Origin: DAHUXT01 sp036273675
Lineage (GTDB): Bacteria > Chloroflexota > Ktedonobacteria > Ktedonobacterales > JADMIN01
Assembly (NCBI GenBank): GCA_036273675.1
Contig: DASUHD010000142.1
Location: 32,749 to 96,748, forward strand
Reading direction: 5' to 3'
DNA: 64,000 nucleotides
Shown: piece by piece, positions 31,193 to 39,980 of the stretch
Layout of the letters: every line of letters begins with the position of its first letter
How positions within the stretch are numbered: the first letter of the stretch is position 1
Notes under the pieces: generated by a model
What the model was told of the DNA's origin: nothing
Databases searched by the model: none
The model's input: only the letters and a program-made list of their open reading frames with translations
Translations under genes and position numbers: made by a program

Positions 31193-32677
31193 TTATTCGT
31201 GCTGCTCGCGGAGCGCCGGGAAGAGGATCACCTCGCGGATGGTCTCCTGATTGGTGAGCAGCATCGTCAGCTTCTCGATGCCGCCGCCCCAGCCGCCCGT
31301 TGGTGGCATCCCGACCTCCAGCGCCTCGATATAGTCCTCGTCGAGCACCTGCGCCTCCTCGTCACCCCCTGCGCGCTGGCGCGCCTGATCTTCGAAGCGC
31401 ACCCGCTGGTCCAGTGGATCGTTTAGCTCGGAGAAGGCGTTGCCCATCTCCAGCCCACCGGCGAACAGCTGGAAGCGCTCGGTCGTATTCGGGTCGTCGG
31501 GCTTGCGCTTGGCCAGCGGCGAGATGTCGAACGGATAGTCGTAGAGGAAGGTTGGCCCTGTGATCTTCGGGCTGCGGCCACGGGTGATGCTGTCCTTCAG
31601 GTTGTCGATCAGCTTGCCACGTCCCAGCTTCGGATCGACGGTATGCCCCTTCTTGCGCATCGCCTCCGCCAGCGCGTCACGCTCCGGATACGTGTCATAG
31701 TCGATGCCAGCGTACTCAGCGATAGCCTCGCGCAGCGTCATCCGCTGGAACGGCGGCGTCATATCCAGTTCCATGCCCAGGTAGCTGATCTGAAGCGTGC
31801 CACAGACCGCCAGCGTGATGTGGGCGTGCATCTCCTCGACCTGCCGCATGACCTCTGCGAAGTCGGCGTAGGCCTGGTAGAATTCCATCGTCGAGAATTC
31901 GGGATTGTGCTCGCGGTCCATCCCCTCATTGCGGAAGCTGCGGCCAATCTCATAGACCCGCTCGAAGCCGCCAACGATCAGCCGCTTGAGGTAAAGTTCC
32001 GGGGCAATGCGCAGATAGAAGTCGCGGTCCAGCGTGTTGTGGTGCGTCACGAAGGGGCGGGCCGTCGCGCCGCCGTAGAGCGGCTGCAGAATCGGCGTCT
32101 CCACCTCCATGAAGCCGCGCGCATCGAGAAACTGGCGCATGGACGACAGAATCTTCGCTCGCGCCTGAAAGATCGGGAACTCGACCTCACGATTGGCAAG
32201 CAGGTCCAGATAGCGCTTGCGATGGCGCACCTCGGGATCGGTGAGCTTGAGGTCGCCGCCCGCGCCCTTTGCGGGCAGGGGCGTCAGCGACTTGGAGAGC
32301 AGCTCGTACCGCTGGACAGCCAGCGTCTTCTCGCCAGTTTTGGTGCTGAAGAGTGTGCCGGTCACCTGCAAGAAGTCGCCCAGATCAATCAGCTTGAGGC
32401 GCTGGAAGGCTTCGTCGCCGATGGTGTCGCGCTTGAAGTAAATCTGAATATTCGCGGAACCATCTTCGATATTGGCAAAAACAGATTTCCCCATCTCGCG
32501 CCGCAGCATCAGGCGCCCGACCAGGGTGATCGGCTCCCCTTGCTCTTGTAGCTCGTCGAAATGCGCCAGGGTCTCGGCGGCGGTATGTGTGCGATGGCTG
32601 CGCGCGGGATAGGGATCGATCCCCTCGGCGCGCAGGGTGGCCAGCTTCTCCAGTCGGGCCTCTCGCTCGTCCGACAT
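31193..32677 (-). CDS. lysS: Lysyl-tRNA synthetase, class II
   Basis: Charges tRNA-Lys. It has 494 residues: an N-terminal OB-fold anticodon-binding domain (ITLVGRLMLRREMGKSVFAN) and the class II catalytic core with motif 2 FRNEGMDREHNPEFSTMEFY and GGLEMGNAFSELNDPLDQ. Motif 3 reads GMPPTGGWGGGIEKLTML. The residue that is Arg in essentially all class II synthetases, and contacts the ATP gamma-phosphate, is Lys469 here (codon AAG). All else looks like a functional housekeeping enzyme. A hairpin without T-run lies just after the stop (31153-31175). Confidence 0.95.
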   Translation of the reverse strand: MSDEREARLEKLATLRAEGIDPYPARSHRTHTAAETLAHFDELQEQGEPITLVGRLMLRREMGKSVFANIEDGSANIQIYFKRDTIGDEAFQRLKLIDLGDFLQVTGTLFSTKTGEKTLAVQRYELLSKSLTPLPAKGAGGDLKLTDPEVRHRKRYLDLLANREVEFPIFQARAKILSSMRQFLDARGFMEVETPILQPLYGGATARPFVTHHNTLDRDFYLRIAPELYLKRLIVGGFERVYEIGRSFRNEGMDREHNPEFSTMEFYQAYADFAEVMRQVEEMHAHITLAVCGTLQISYLGMELDMTPPFQRMTLREAIAEYAGIDYDTYPERDALAEAMRKKGHTVDPKLGRGKLIDNLKDSITRGRSPKITGPTFLYDYPFDISPLAKRKPDDPNTTERFQLFAGGLEMGNAFSELNDPLDQRVRFEDQARQRAGGDEEAQVLDEDYIEALEVGMPPTGGWGGGIEKLTMLLTNQETIREVILFPALREQHE

Positions 32678-32806
32678 AATGTCGTCTCATCCTCCTCGTC
32701 AGTTGGGTGCAAACGAGCGCATTGTACCACGCTGACTTCACTCCTATCCGCTGACTCTGTGGGAGAGGAGAAGTCTGGCGCGCCATATATATTTAGGACG
32801 GCCAGC

Positions 32807-33988
32807 CTATTCCACATTCCGGCGCAACAGGGCGGTAGCCGAGAGCGTAGCCAGCCCAATCAGCGCGATGATCAACCCGACCAGCGTGATGAAGACGCCT
32901 CCCTGCGCGGTCCAGCTTCCAGCCGCCACCCCAACGCGCGTCGGGTGCGCGATGATGGCGCCGACACCTGAGTAGGCCAGCCCAACCAGCGCGACTGCCG
33001 CCACCAGCCAGAGCGTCGTCCAGACGCAGAACGTGCGGGTCACGGCGCGCAGCCAGACGCCGACGAAGATCATTGCCGCGCCAACGCCCAGCAGGATCCC
33101 AACCGCGTTCTGAGCGATTGTCGGATCGAGGAAGAGCAGCATGTTCGGATCACTAGCCGAGGTTACGACAACATTGCCAGATGCCTGCACGAGACCGGCA
33201 AAGAGAGCGCTAGATGCGGGAATACCCTTGCAACTGCCCAGAAGCAGCGGCGTCTGGGTGCAATTGACCGCGGCCCAGCCCGCCGAGAAGAAACCGAATG
33301 CCCAGATGATGAGGCCAAGGTTCAGCACGCTCGCGCCGGGCAGTTGGAGGAGTGTGCGTGGCCTGTCTTCATCGTTGCCGGGGAGATGCCAGAAGGCGTG
33401 CCTGCGCCATTCGCCGATCAGCAGCCCAATCACCGCGACCCACATCGGAATCAGCGCCGCCGCCGCTACCCAGAAGCCGAGCGCCAGATGGCCGGTATAG
33501 CTGAATATGGCGAGAACCTGGCCTGACGCCTGAGTGGACCCAAAGGGCTTGCCAGAGGCGAGCGGCGAGAGGCCAAAGGCGATGACGAAGACCGTGGCAA
33601 AGATGAGCCAGAGGCCAAAGATATGTGTGGCAATCGCGCCGAGCAGCGAATCGGCTGGCCGCCAGAGCAGCGGCGCGAGCAGTAGGCCAAGCATGGAGAA
33701 TGCTGCTACGACAAATGGCGTTGGGGTAATATCGCCGAATTTGAAGAAGCGCTCAATGATGGCAATGTTCGGATCAACGAGCAGCGGGAACGTTGCCCTG
33801 TCCCCGATATTGGTCACGATGATGGCCCACGGCAGCCACGCGGCATAGGCGAAGACCAGCGCGCCCACCGTCGCCAGCAGCCGCACCAGCCGACCGCTCG
33901 AAGCGCGCCCCGCCTTGGATGCCGCCGACGGATTCGCCACCATAGGCGCTGTGTCGTCCTGCGCCGGAACCCCCTGCGCGTCACTCAT
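32807..33988 (-). CDS. Polytopic membrane protein of unknown function
   Basis: It has 393 residues from the ATG at 33988 (GGGAGC site upstream). A 25-residue hydrophilic, Ser/Ala-rich N-terminus is followed by about eight hydrophobic segments (LLATVGALVFAYAAWLPWAI, FVVAAFSMLGLLLAPLL, IFGLWLIFATVFVIAFGL and others). A Cys pair in the extracytoplasmic loop NCTQTPLLLGSCKGIP could form a disulfide. I recognise no family and no catalytic motif. It lies downstream of recG on the same strand, separated by 286 bp with a repeat element. Confidence 0.75.
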   Translation of the reverse strand: MSDAQGVPAQDDTAPMVANPSAASKAGRASSGRLVRLLATVGALVFAYAAWLPWAIIVTNIGDRATFPLLVDPNIAIIERFFKFGDITPTPFVVAAFSMLGLLLAPLLWRPADSLLGAIATHIFGLWLIFATVFVIAFGLSPLASGKPFGSTQASGQVLAIFSYTGHLALGFWVAAAALIPMWVAVIGLLIGEWRRHAFWHLPGNDEDRPRTLLQLPGASVLNLGLIIWAFGFFSAGWAAVNCTQTPLLLGSCKGIPASSALFAGLVQASGNVVVTSASDPNMLLFLDPTIAQNAVGILLGVGAAMIFVGVWLRAVTRTFCVWTTLWLVAAVALVGLAYSGVGAIIAHPTRVGVAAGSWTAQGGVFITLVGLIIALIGLATLSATALLRRNVE

Positions 33989-34165
33989 CTGCCCGCTCCC
34001 TTTCACCACTCCGGCTATTTGCCGCACGATGCCCTCGCCGAAAATCCGCAAACCTGCCACGGCTGGCTTCCCTAGTCTACATGAGTCGCGGCAATCGCGC
34101 TAGACCTCGCCCCGGCCCCTCTCCTACAGGGAGTGAGACAGGCACGATAGTGGTCTTAGGATGCT

Positions 34166-34272
34166 TCTGCCAGCCCGCGCAGGGCAGCCGCGCGAGCCGA
34201 GGCACGAGGCGAGAAGCGCGCGACGAGCGCGCGGAGCGGCAGCGGCCCGAAGGGCGGGCTTCAGCCGCCAGC
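34166..34272. repeat. Dispersed extragenic repeat, copy A
   Basis: A 107-bp GC-rich unit whose ends TCTGCCAGCCCGCGCAGG (34166-34183) and GGCTTCAGCCGCCAGC (34257-34272) recur at 47712-47775 with one difference. The middle differs in length. It abuts the recG stop. Confidence 0.7.
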
Positions 34273-34274
34273 CC

Positions 34275-36971
34275 CTAATGTGCGGCGAAGTTGCTCCAGA
34301 AGAGGAAGACGCGTTCGCGCAAGGGAGCATGTTCGAGCGCGCGCAGGTACGGGTCGCGCTGCCACAGCCACTCCGCCGTCTCGCGGGCGAGCGCCAGCAG
34401 CGGCGTATCGGCCATCGTCGCCACCTTTAGCTCCGGCAGACCGCTCTGCCGCGTCCCGAAGAAATCGCCAGGGCCGCGCAGCCGCAGGTCCGCGTCGGCC
34501 AGCGCGAAGCCGTCGGTCGTCTGCTCCAACACCGCCAGCCGCTCGCGCGCCGCCATGCCAGCCTCCTGGCTGAGCAGGTAGCAATATGACTGCTGGCTCC
34601 CACGCCCAACCCGCCCCCGGAACTGGTGCAGCTGCGAGAGGCCGAAGCGGTCGGCATCCTCGATCAGCATCACCGTCGCGTTCGGCACGTCGACGCCAAC
34701 CTCCACCACCGAGGTCGCCACCAGCACATCCACCTCGCCGTCGCGGAAGGCGCGCATCACGCGGTCTTTCTCCGCCGGGCGCATCTGCCCATGGACCAGC
34801 CCCAGCCGCAGGTCGGGGAAGACCTGCGTCCGCAGCCGTTCGTACTCTTGCGTCGCCGCCTTCGCCTCCAGCGTCTCAGACTCCTCGACCAGCGGACAGA
34901 TAATGTATGCCTGCCGCCCCTCCGCCACCTCCTGCGCCACCAGCCGGTACGCCTCCTGCCGCTGTGTGCCTGAGCGCCAGCGGGTGATGATTGGCTGGCG
35001 ACCGGCGGGCATCTCGTCGAGGACCGAGACATCCAGATCGCCATAGAGGGTCAGCGCGAGTGTGCGCGGGATCGGCGTCGCCGTCATCACCAGCATATGC
35101 GGGTTGTAGCCCTTCTGGCGCAGGGCGTCGCGCTGCTCCACACCGAAGCGGTGCTGCTCGTCCACCACCGCCAGCCCCAGCTTGGCGAACGAGACGCCCT
35201 CCTGGATCAGCGCGTGCGTGCCAACGGCCACGGCAGCTTGTCCGTTGGCGAGCGCGTCGCGGGCGGTGTTGCGCTCCTTGGCGCGCTGGCTGCCAGTCAG
35301 CAGGACCACATGCAGCCCAAACGGCGCGAGAAGGGCGCTCAGGCCGCGATAGTGCTGCTCGGCCAGAATCTCCGTCGGCGCCAGCAGCGCGCCCTGGTAG
35401 CCATTGGCGGCGGCGGCCAGCAGCGCGGCGGCGGCCACGACCGTCTTGCCGGAGCCGACATCGCCCTGCAGCAGGCGACTCATCGGCTGTGTCTTGCGCA
35501 TATCGGCCAGTATCTCGCGAATAGCACGCCGCTGTGCGCCCGTCAGCGCGAAAGGCAGTGTCGTCTCGAAGCAACTCGCCGTCAGCGGCCAGAGTCCTCC
35601 ACCCGGATTGTTCGCGGCGACCGGCTCCCCCACGGGCGCATCGGCGAAAAGCAGCGACTCGGGCACGGGCATCGCCGGGGCGGGCGGCCCATCCTTCCAG
35701 TTGGCGCGGCGGGTGAGCATCCCCAGCTGGATGAGAAAAAGCTCGTCGAACGCCAACCGCCGCCGTGCCTCCGCCAGCAGATCGCCGTTCTGCGGATAGT
35801 GCATCTCCGCCACCGCATCCGGCAGCGGCATCAGCTTCGTCCGCGAGCGCACCTCTGGCGGCAGATGTTCGGGGACGAACGGTGCGCAGCGGTCCACTAC
35901 CCACTTGGTGAAGCGGCGCATGACCTTCGGGCTGAGCCCCTCAGTCAGACCGTAGACCGGAACCAGCCGCCCGGTGTTGATCAGGTCGCCCTGCTCCGGC
36001 AGCTCGTGGCTCTTCACCGCGAACTCGACCCGATTGCCGAAGCGCTGCTTCGTGCCGGTCATCACGATGTGCGCGCCACGGGGAAGCTGCTTGAGCAGGT
36101 AGGGCTGGTTGAACCAGGTTGCGTAGACTGCGCCCGTCTCGTCCGAGACGCGGGCGACGGTACGGGTGCGGCCGTTCTTCGTGCGTTTGTTCTCCACCTC
36201 CCAGATCAACCCAAGTGTGGTCGAGACCTGATCGAAGGGCAACTGGCCGATTTTCTGCAGCGTGCTGTAATCGTGGTGCTCGCGCGGGAAGTCGAAGAGC
36301 AGGTCGCGCACCGTCTGGATGCCCAGCCGCGCCAATCGCGTCTCCTGGGTTGCGCCGACGCCTGGCACGGCCGTCACCGCCGCCTGAAGCAGATACTCGT
36401 CCTCGGGGCGCGGCTCGCGTGGGGGCGTCGCCGGGCGCGGACGCTCGGCAGGCAGAATGGGTGGCTTCGGCAGCGGCTTTGCCAGCGGCCAGTCCTCCTC
36501 TGGCGCGGAGTCTGCCAGACGTTTGCTAGCGTGGCCATTGGCTGACTGCCCGAATCGCGGCGCATTGCGGGCAGGGCGCGGGCCAGAGCCGGGCGCGGGG
36601 GCTGGGCGAGGCTGTCTGGCGGCCGCGGGCGCGTTGGGTGTATCGAAGGCGTCGAGCAGCGCCAGCGCCGCGCGAATCTTGGCGGCGCGCTGCATCGGGT
36701 CGAGCGTGCGATAGCCCGTCAGCAGGTGCAGGATCGCAACCTCCGGGACTCGTCCCGATGCGCCAGCTGGGGGCGCTGCGATCTCGCCACGGTCACGGGC
36801 GGCGCGCATCTGCTCAGTCCAGCGCTCGATAAACGCCTCGATGCCGCCAGGTTTGACAACGTTGTCCTGATGCCCGCTCCGCTGCTCATGGGCCAGAATG
36901 TGCTGCGCCCGTTCGATCAACTGGCGCGCGCTATCGGGCTGTTTTCCCGTCCTCGCCGGAGTCTCCTGCAC
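34275..36971 (-). CDS. recG: ATP-dependent DNA helicase RecG
   Basis: Remodels stalled replication forks and branched DNA. It has 898 residues, about 200 more than the Escherichia coli protein. The N-terminal 190 residues are a helical segment followed by a Pro/Ala/Arg-rich linker. The wedge domain follows (VPGVGATQETRLARLGIQTV, ARVSDETGAVYATWFNQPYL), then the helicase core: Walker A GDVGSGKT at 503-510, DEQH at 604-607, TATPIPRTLALTLYGDLD, and motif VI QFRGRVGRG. N-terminal extensions of this kind are known in some Chloroflexota and cyanobacterial RecG proteins. Confidence 0.96.
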   Translation of the reverse strand: MQETPARTGKQPDSARQLIERAQHILAHEQRSGHQDNVVKPGGIEAFIERWTEQMRAARDRGEIAAPPAGASGRVPEVAILHLLTGYRTLDPMQRAAKIRAALALLDAFDTPNAPAAARQPRPAPAPGSGPRPARNAPRFGQSANGHASKRLADSAPEEDWPLAKPLPKPPILPAERPRPATPPREPRPEDEYLLQAAVTAVPGVGATQETRLARLGIQTVRDLLFDFPREHHDYSTLQKIGQLPFDQVSTTLGLIWEVENKRTKNGRTRTVARVSDETGAVYATWFNQPYLLKQLPRGAHIVMTGTKQRFGNRVEFAVKSHELPEQGDLINTGRLVPVYGLTEGLSPKVMRRFTKWVVDRCAPFVPEHLPPEVRSRTKLMPLPDAVAEMHYPQNGDLLAEARRRLAFDELFLIQLGMLTRRANWKDGPPAPAMPVPESLLFADAPVGEPVAANNPGGGLWPLTASCFETTLPFALTGAQRRAIREILADMRKTQPMSRLLQGDVGSGKTVVAAAALLAAAANGYQGALLAPTEILAEQHYRGLSALLAPFGLHVVLLTGSQRAKERNTARDALANGQAAVAVGTHALIQEGVSFAKLGLAVVDEQHRFGVEQRDALRQKGYNPHMLVMTATPIPRTLALTLYGDLDVSVLDEMPAGRQPIITRWRSGTQRQEAYRLVAQEVAEGRQAYIICPLVEESETLEAKAATQEYERLRTQVFPDLRLGLVHGQMRPAEKDRVMRAFRDGEVDVLVATSVVEVGVDVPNATVMLIEDADRFGLSQLHQFRGRVGRGSQQSYCYLLSQEAGMAARERLAVLEQTTDGFALADADLRLRGPGDFFGTRQSGLPELKVATMADTPLLALARETAEWLWQRDPYLRALEHAPLRERVFLFWSNFAAH

Positions 36972-37020
36972 GATTTCGCCTCGTTACTGAGCGCCGCGGA
37001 ATGCCCAGCGCCGCCTCATC

Positions 37021-37050
37021 AGTATATGCCTGCCACCCTGGGCGCGGCAA
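37021..37050 (-). promoter_or_regulatory. Promoter candidate for recG
   Basis: TTGCCG (37045-37050) and TATACT (37021-37026) on the minus strand are 18 bp apart and would start transcription some 40 bp before recG. Confidence 0.5.
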
Positions 37051-37164
37051 ACCAATAGCCCGACCGACGCCTGTCTGCTGGCATCTGACGTGATATAGTA
37101 CTGAGAAAGCTGAGATGAATCTGAGAGGATGCTCGCTACAGAGACGTATCCTCTGATGTGTTCT

Positions 37165-37195
37165 TTGACATGCTCTCTCATGAGATTCTCATAAT
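37165..37195 (+). promoter_or_regulatory. Promoter candidate for the amidohydrolase gene
   Basis: A perfect TTGACA (37165-37170) and CATAAT (37190-37195) are 19 bp apart, slightly long. A 10-bp palindrome TCTCATGAGA lies in the spacer and could be an operator. Confidence 0.45.
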
Positions 37196-37244
37196 CAAAT
37201 GCTATTGCTAGCGAGTAGTAGAGCAGCGACGAGGAGGCCAGGCG

Positions 37245-38138
37245 ATGCCCCGCGCGATAGACTTCCATGTGCATTTGCCCATTGCCGAGTTTATGGATGG
37301 CGCCATTGGGAAATATCGCGCTGCCGTCGAGCAGTACTTCCGCAAGGAGGTCACGCTCCGCGACATCGAGGAGATTGCCGATTACTACGCCGGGCAAGAT
37401 ATCGTGGGGGTGCTCTTGGCCTGGGACGCCGAGACGGCCACCGGCCAGAAGCCGCTACGCAATGACACCGTCGCCGAGATCGTGCGCCGCTACCCACAGC
37501 AATTCGTTGGATTCGCCAGCGTTGATCCGCTCAAAGGCGACCGCGCCATTGAGGAGATCGAGCGGGCGGTGAAAGACTTGGGCCTGTCCGGGGCCAAGTT
37601 CCATCCCGGCATTCAGAACTTCTATCCCGACGACCCGCAATTCCGGCCGCTGTTCGAGCGCATCGCCGCGCTCGGTATTCCGGCGCTGTTCCATACCGGC
37701 ACGTCTGGCCTGGGCGCCAACATGCCCGGCGGCGGGGCTGTCAAGCTGGAGACGATGCGGCCAATCCACCTGGATAGTCTGGCAGCGGATGTGCCGAACC
37801 TGACCATCATTGGCGCGCATCCCTCCTGGCCGTGGGAGCAGGAGATGATTGCCATCCTGCAACATAAACCGAACGTCTACAACGATTTGTCCGGCTGGTC
37901 GCCCAAATACATCCCACCCGCGCTCCTCAAAGAGGCCGCCGGACGTCTGAACGGGAAGTTCCTCTTCGGCTCGGACTATCCATTCATCCCACCTGATCGG
38001 TGGCTTGCGGACTTCTTCAACCTGGATGGCTGGAGCAATGAGGCTCGGCACAATGTTCTCTGGCGCACGGGAGCGCGTCTGCTGGCGCACACCGCCGTGG
38101 CTGGCATGACGTTCACTGGCGCGGAACATGCAAATTGA
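37245..38138 (+). CDS. Amidohydrolase-2 family metal-dependent hydrolase/decarboxylase
   Basis: A TIM-barrel enzyme of the ACMSD-like Amidohydrolase_2 family, 297 residues. The metal site is visible: DFHVH at 6-10 (His-x-His), the His of ALFHTGTSG, the His of IIGAHPSWPW and the Asp of FGSDYPFIPP. Such proteins hydrolyse or decarboxylate aromatic or small organic acids; the substrate cannot be called. A GAGGAGG site precedes the ATG. It is divergent from recG and stands alone. Confidence 0.88.
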   Translation: MPRAIDFHVHLPIAEFMDGAIGKYRAAVEQYFRKEVTLRDIEEIADYYAGQDIVGVLLAWDAETATGQKPLRNDTVAEIVRRYPQQFVGFASVDPLKGDRAIEEIERAVKDLGLSGAKFHPGIQNFYPDDPQFRPLFERIAALGIPALFHTGTSGLGANMPGGGAVKLETMRPIHLDSLAADVPNLTIIGAHPSWPWEQEMIAILQHKPNVYNDLSGWSPKYIPPALLKEAAGRLNGKFLFGSDYPFIPPDRWLADFFNLDGWSNEARHNVLWRTGARLLAHTAVAGMTFTGAEHAN

Positions 38139-38177
38139 TACTGCTCGGAACAACGCCCGCCGTTTCCGGTGAGTGTG

Positions 38178-38207
38178 TTGGCGAGGGGCTAGTGCGCCCG
38201 GTATACT
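38178..38207 (+). promoter_or_regulatory. Promoter candidate directly abutting a start codon
   Basis: TTGGCG (38178-38183) and TATACT (38202-38207) are 18 bp apart, and the -10 ends only 9 bp before the ATG at 38217. The transcript would be leaderless or nearly so. Confidence 0.45.
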
Positions 38208-38216
38208 AACGGATAT

Positions 38217-39950
38217 ATGCGAAGCCAGGAGATAAAGAGAACGGTGGGCGAGCGCTGGCTGACCCAGATAACATTACTGGGTCCCGCCGTACGGACTGCT
38301 GTCGCGTCTGCCCCGATATCAAGGACGCGGTTGCGGCAAATCTGGGCCACATTGCCCCAGACACTTGCGCGACTTTTCCAGAGTGACCGGGTCTTTGCCG
38401 GTCTGCTCGCGCTCTGCTATGTCTTCTATCTGACGCCCGCCGGCACGAACACGCTCAGCCGGTATGACATGGTCTACGCGCTGGCGCATGGTAGCGCGAT
38501 CATCGACATTCACGCGGGCAACACCATCGACGTGAGCTACTACCAGGGCCACTGGTACTCGCCGCGCTCGCTGGGCCTCTCGCTGCTGGCGACGCCGCTG
38601 CTCTGGCTGCTCAGTCACATCACCAGTATCGACAATACGACACAGTTCACCCTGACCCAGCAGATCGCCTACCTGAACGCGTTCACAGTGCTGCCGGTCG
38701 CCATTATGGCCGCGGTGGCGCTACGCCGTTTCGTCGCGCACCTGCGTCCCTCGCTGGCGTCCACGCCGCTGCCGATGGTGGTGGCGGGCGCCTTCGCGCT
38801 GGGAACGCTAGCCTATCCGTTCTCGACGACCTTCTTCAGCCATGCCTTCGGCGGCGGCCTCGCCTTCATCGGCTTCTATCTGCTCTACCGCGCCCGCGAC
38901 AAAGAGAACGCTGGCGCATGGGTGATTCTCTCTGGCCTGCTGCTGGGCCTGGCCGTGATTAGCGAGTATCCCGTCGGGGTGATCGTCGTCCTGCTCTTCG
39001 TCTATATCTGGCTGGTCTTCCCAGGGCAGCGTCTCCAGATGACCGGCGCGTTCATCGTCGGCCTGATACCGAGTGTGCTGCTGCTGGGGTGGTATAACTG
39101 GTTCGCCTTTGGCAGCCCGCTCCATCTCAGCTACGCCTATGTCAGCGATCCAGCGTTCTCCGGGCAGCACGACGGATTCTTCGGCATCACCACCCCCCAC
39201 CTGGATAGCTTCTGGTCAACACTGGTCTTCCCGCGCGGGTTGCTGATCGAGTCGCCTTTCCTGCTGCTCGTGCCGCTGGGTCTACTGCGCTGGCTGCGCC
39301 GGGGCTATCGCGCAACCGCCACGGCGTCGGCATCGTCGCCGCTCAGGCGCGGGCTGAGACGGATATGGGCAACGCTCCAGACGCCAGGAATGCCCGAGGC
39401 GCTGGTCACGCTGGCAGTGGTGGTGCTCTACCCGCTGGCGATCTCGTCGTACTTCCTGCCGATGGCGGGCGAAAATCTGCCCGGCCCACGGCTGCTGGTG
39501 CCGATGCTGCCGTTTGCCTGCCTGGCGCTCGCCTGGGTGGTGGATCATCCGCGCCGCTGGCTGCGCATCGCGTTCGCCGTCTCGCTCGCCTATGGAGTGG
39601 CGCTGTCATTCCTCTTCGTCGCGCTCGGCGTGCGCATCTATCACACCTTCCTGCCCTTCCCGCTGACCGACCTCTACTGGCCGCTCATCAGCAGCGGCGG
39701 GATCGTTCCCTTGAGGAATGGCGAAACGCCGCAGAGCCTGCTTACGCTGATTCAAGGGTTTCCTTCCGGCGTCGCGTTCTGGTTCCTGCCGCTCGTCCTG
39801 AGCGTCTGGACAACCCTCGCCGTGCGCGCGCTCGTCTCGCGCAGGCAGCACCGTGTCCCACGGCCAAGCGCCGCCGCGCCCATTGCTAGCGCGGAAACCG
39901 AGACGCATGACGCCATTCCCGCGCTGGATATGGTCGCCGCCTCCCGGTAA
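38217..39950 (+). CDS. Polytopic glycosyltransferase-39-like membrane protein
   Basis: It has 577 residues with about ten to eleven hydrophobic segments. After a 60-residue basic N-terminus, the first extracytoplasmic loop reads NTLSRYDMVYALAHGSAIID then GNTIDVSYYQGHWYSPRSLG, resembling the Asp-containing first loop of GT-C fold (ArnT/PMT-type) enzymes that use polyprenyl-phosphate sugars. This is inference from layout and loop style, not a firm family match. The C-terminal 40 residues are cytosolic and Ala/Ser-rich. No ribosome binding site precedes the ATG and a -10 element lies right upstream. Confidence 0.7.
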   Translation: MRSQEIKRTVGERWLTQITLLGPAVRTAVASAPISRTRLRQIWATLPQTLARLFQSDRVFAGLLALCYVFYLTPAGTNTLSRYDMVYALAHGSAIIDIHAGNTIDVSYYQGHWYSPRSLGLSLLATPLLWLLSHITSIDNTTQFTLTQQIAYLNAFTVLPVAIMAAVALRRFVAHLRPSLASTPLPMVVAGAFALGTLAYPFSTTFFSHAFGGGLAFIGFYLLYRARDKENAGAWVILSGLLLGLAVISEYPVGVIVVLLFVYIWLVFPGQRLQMTGAFIVGLIPSVLLLGWYNWFAFGSPLHLSYAYVSDPAFSGQHDGFFGITTPHLDSFWSTLVFPRGLLIESPFLLLVPLGLLRWLRRGYRATATASASSPLRRGLRRIWATLQTPGMPEALVTLAVVVLYPLAISSYFLPMAGENLPGPRLLVPMLPFACLALAWVVDHPRRWLRIAFAVSLAYGVALSFLFVALGVRIYHTFLPFPLTDLYWPLISSGGIVPLRNGETPQSLLTLIQGFPSGVAFWFLPLVLSVWTTLAVRALVSRRQHRVPRPSAAAPIASAETETHDAIPALDMVAASR

Positions 39951-39980
39951 CACAGGTCGTGCGCCTGTATCAGTCAGCTA

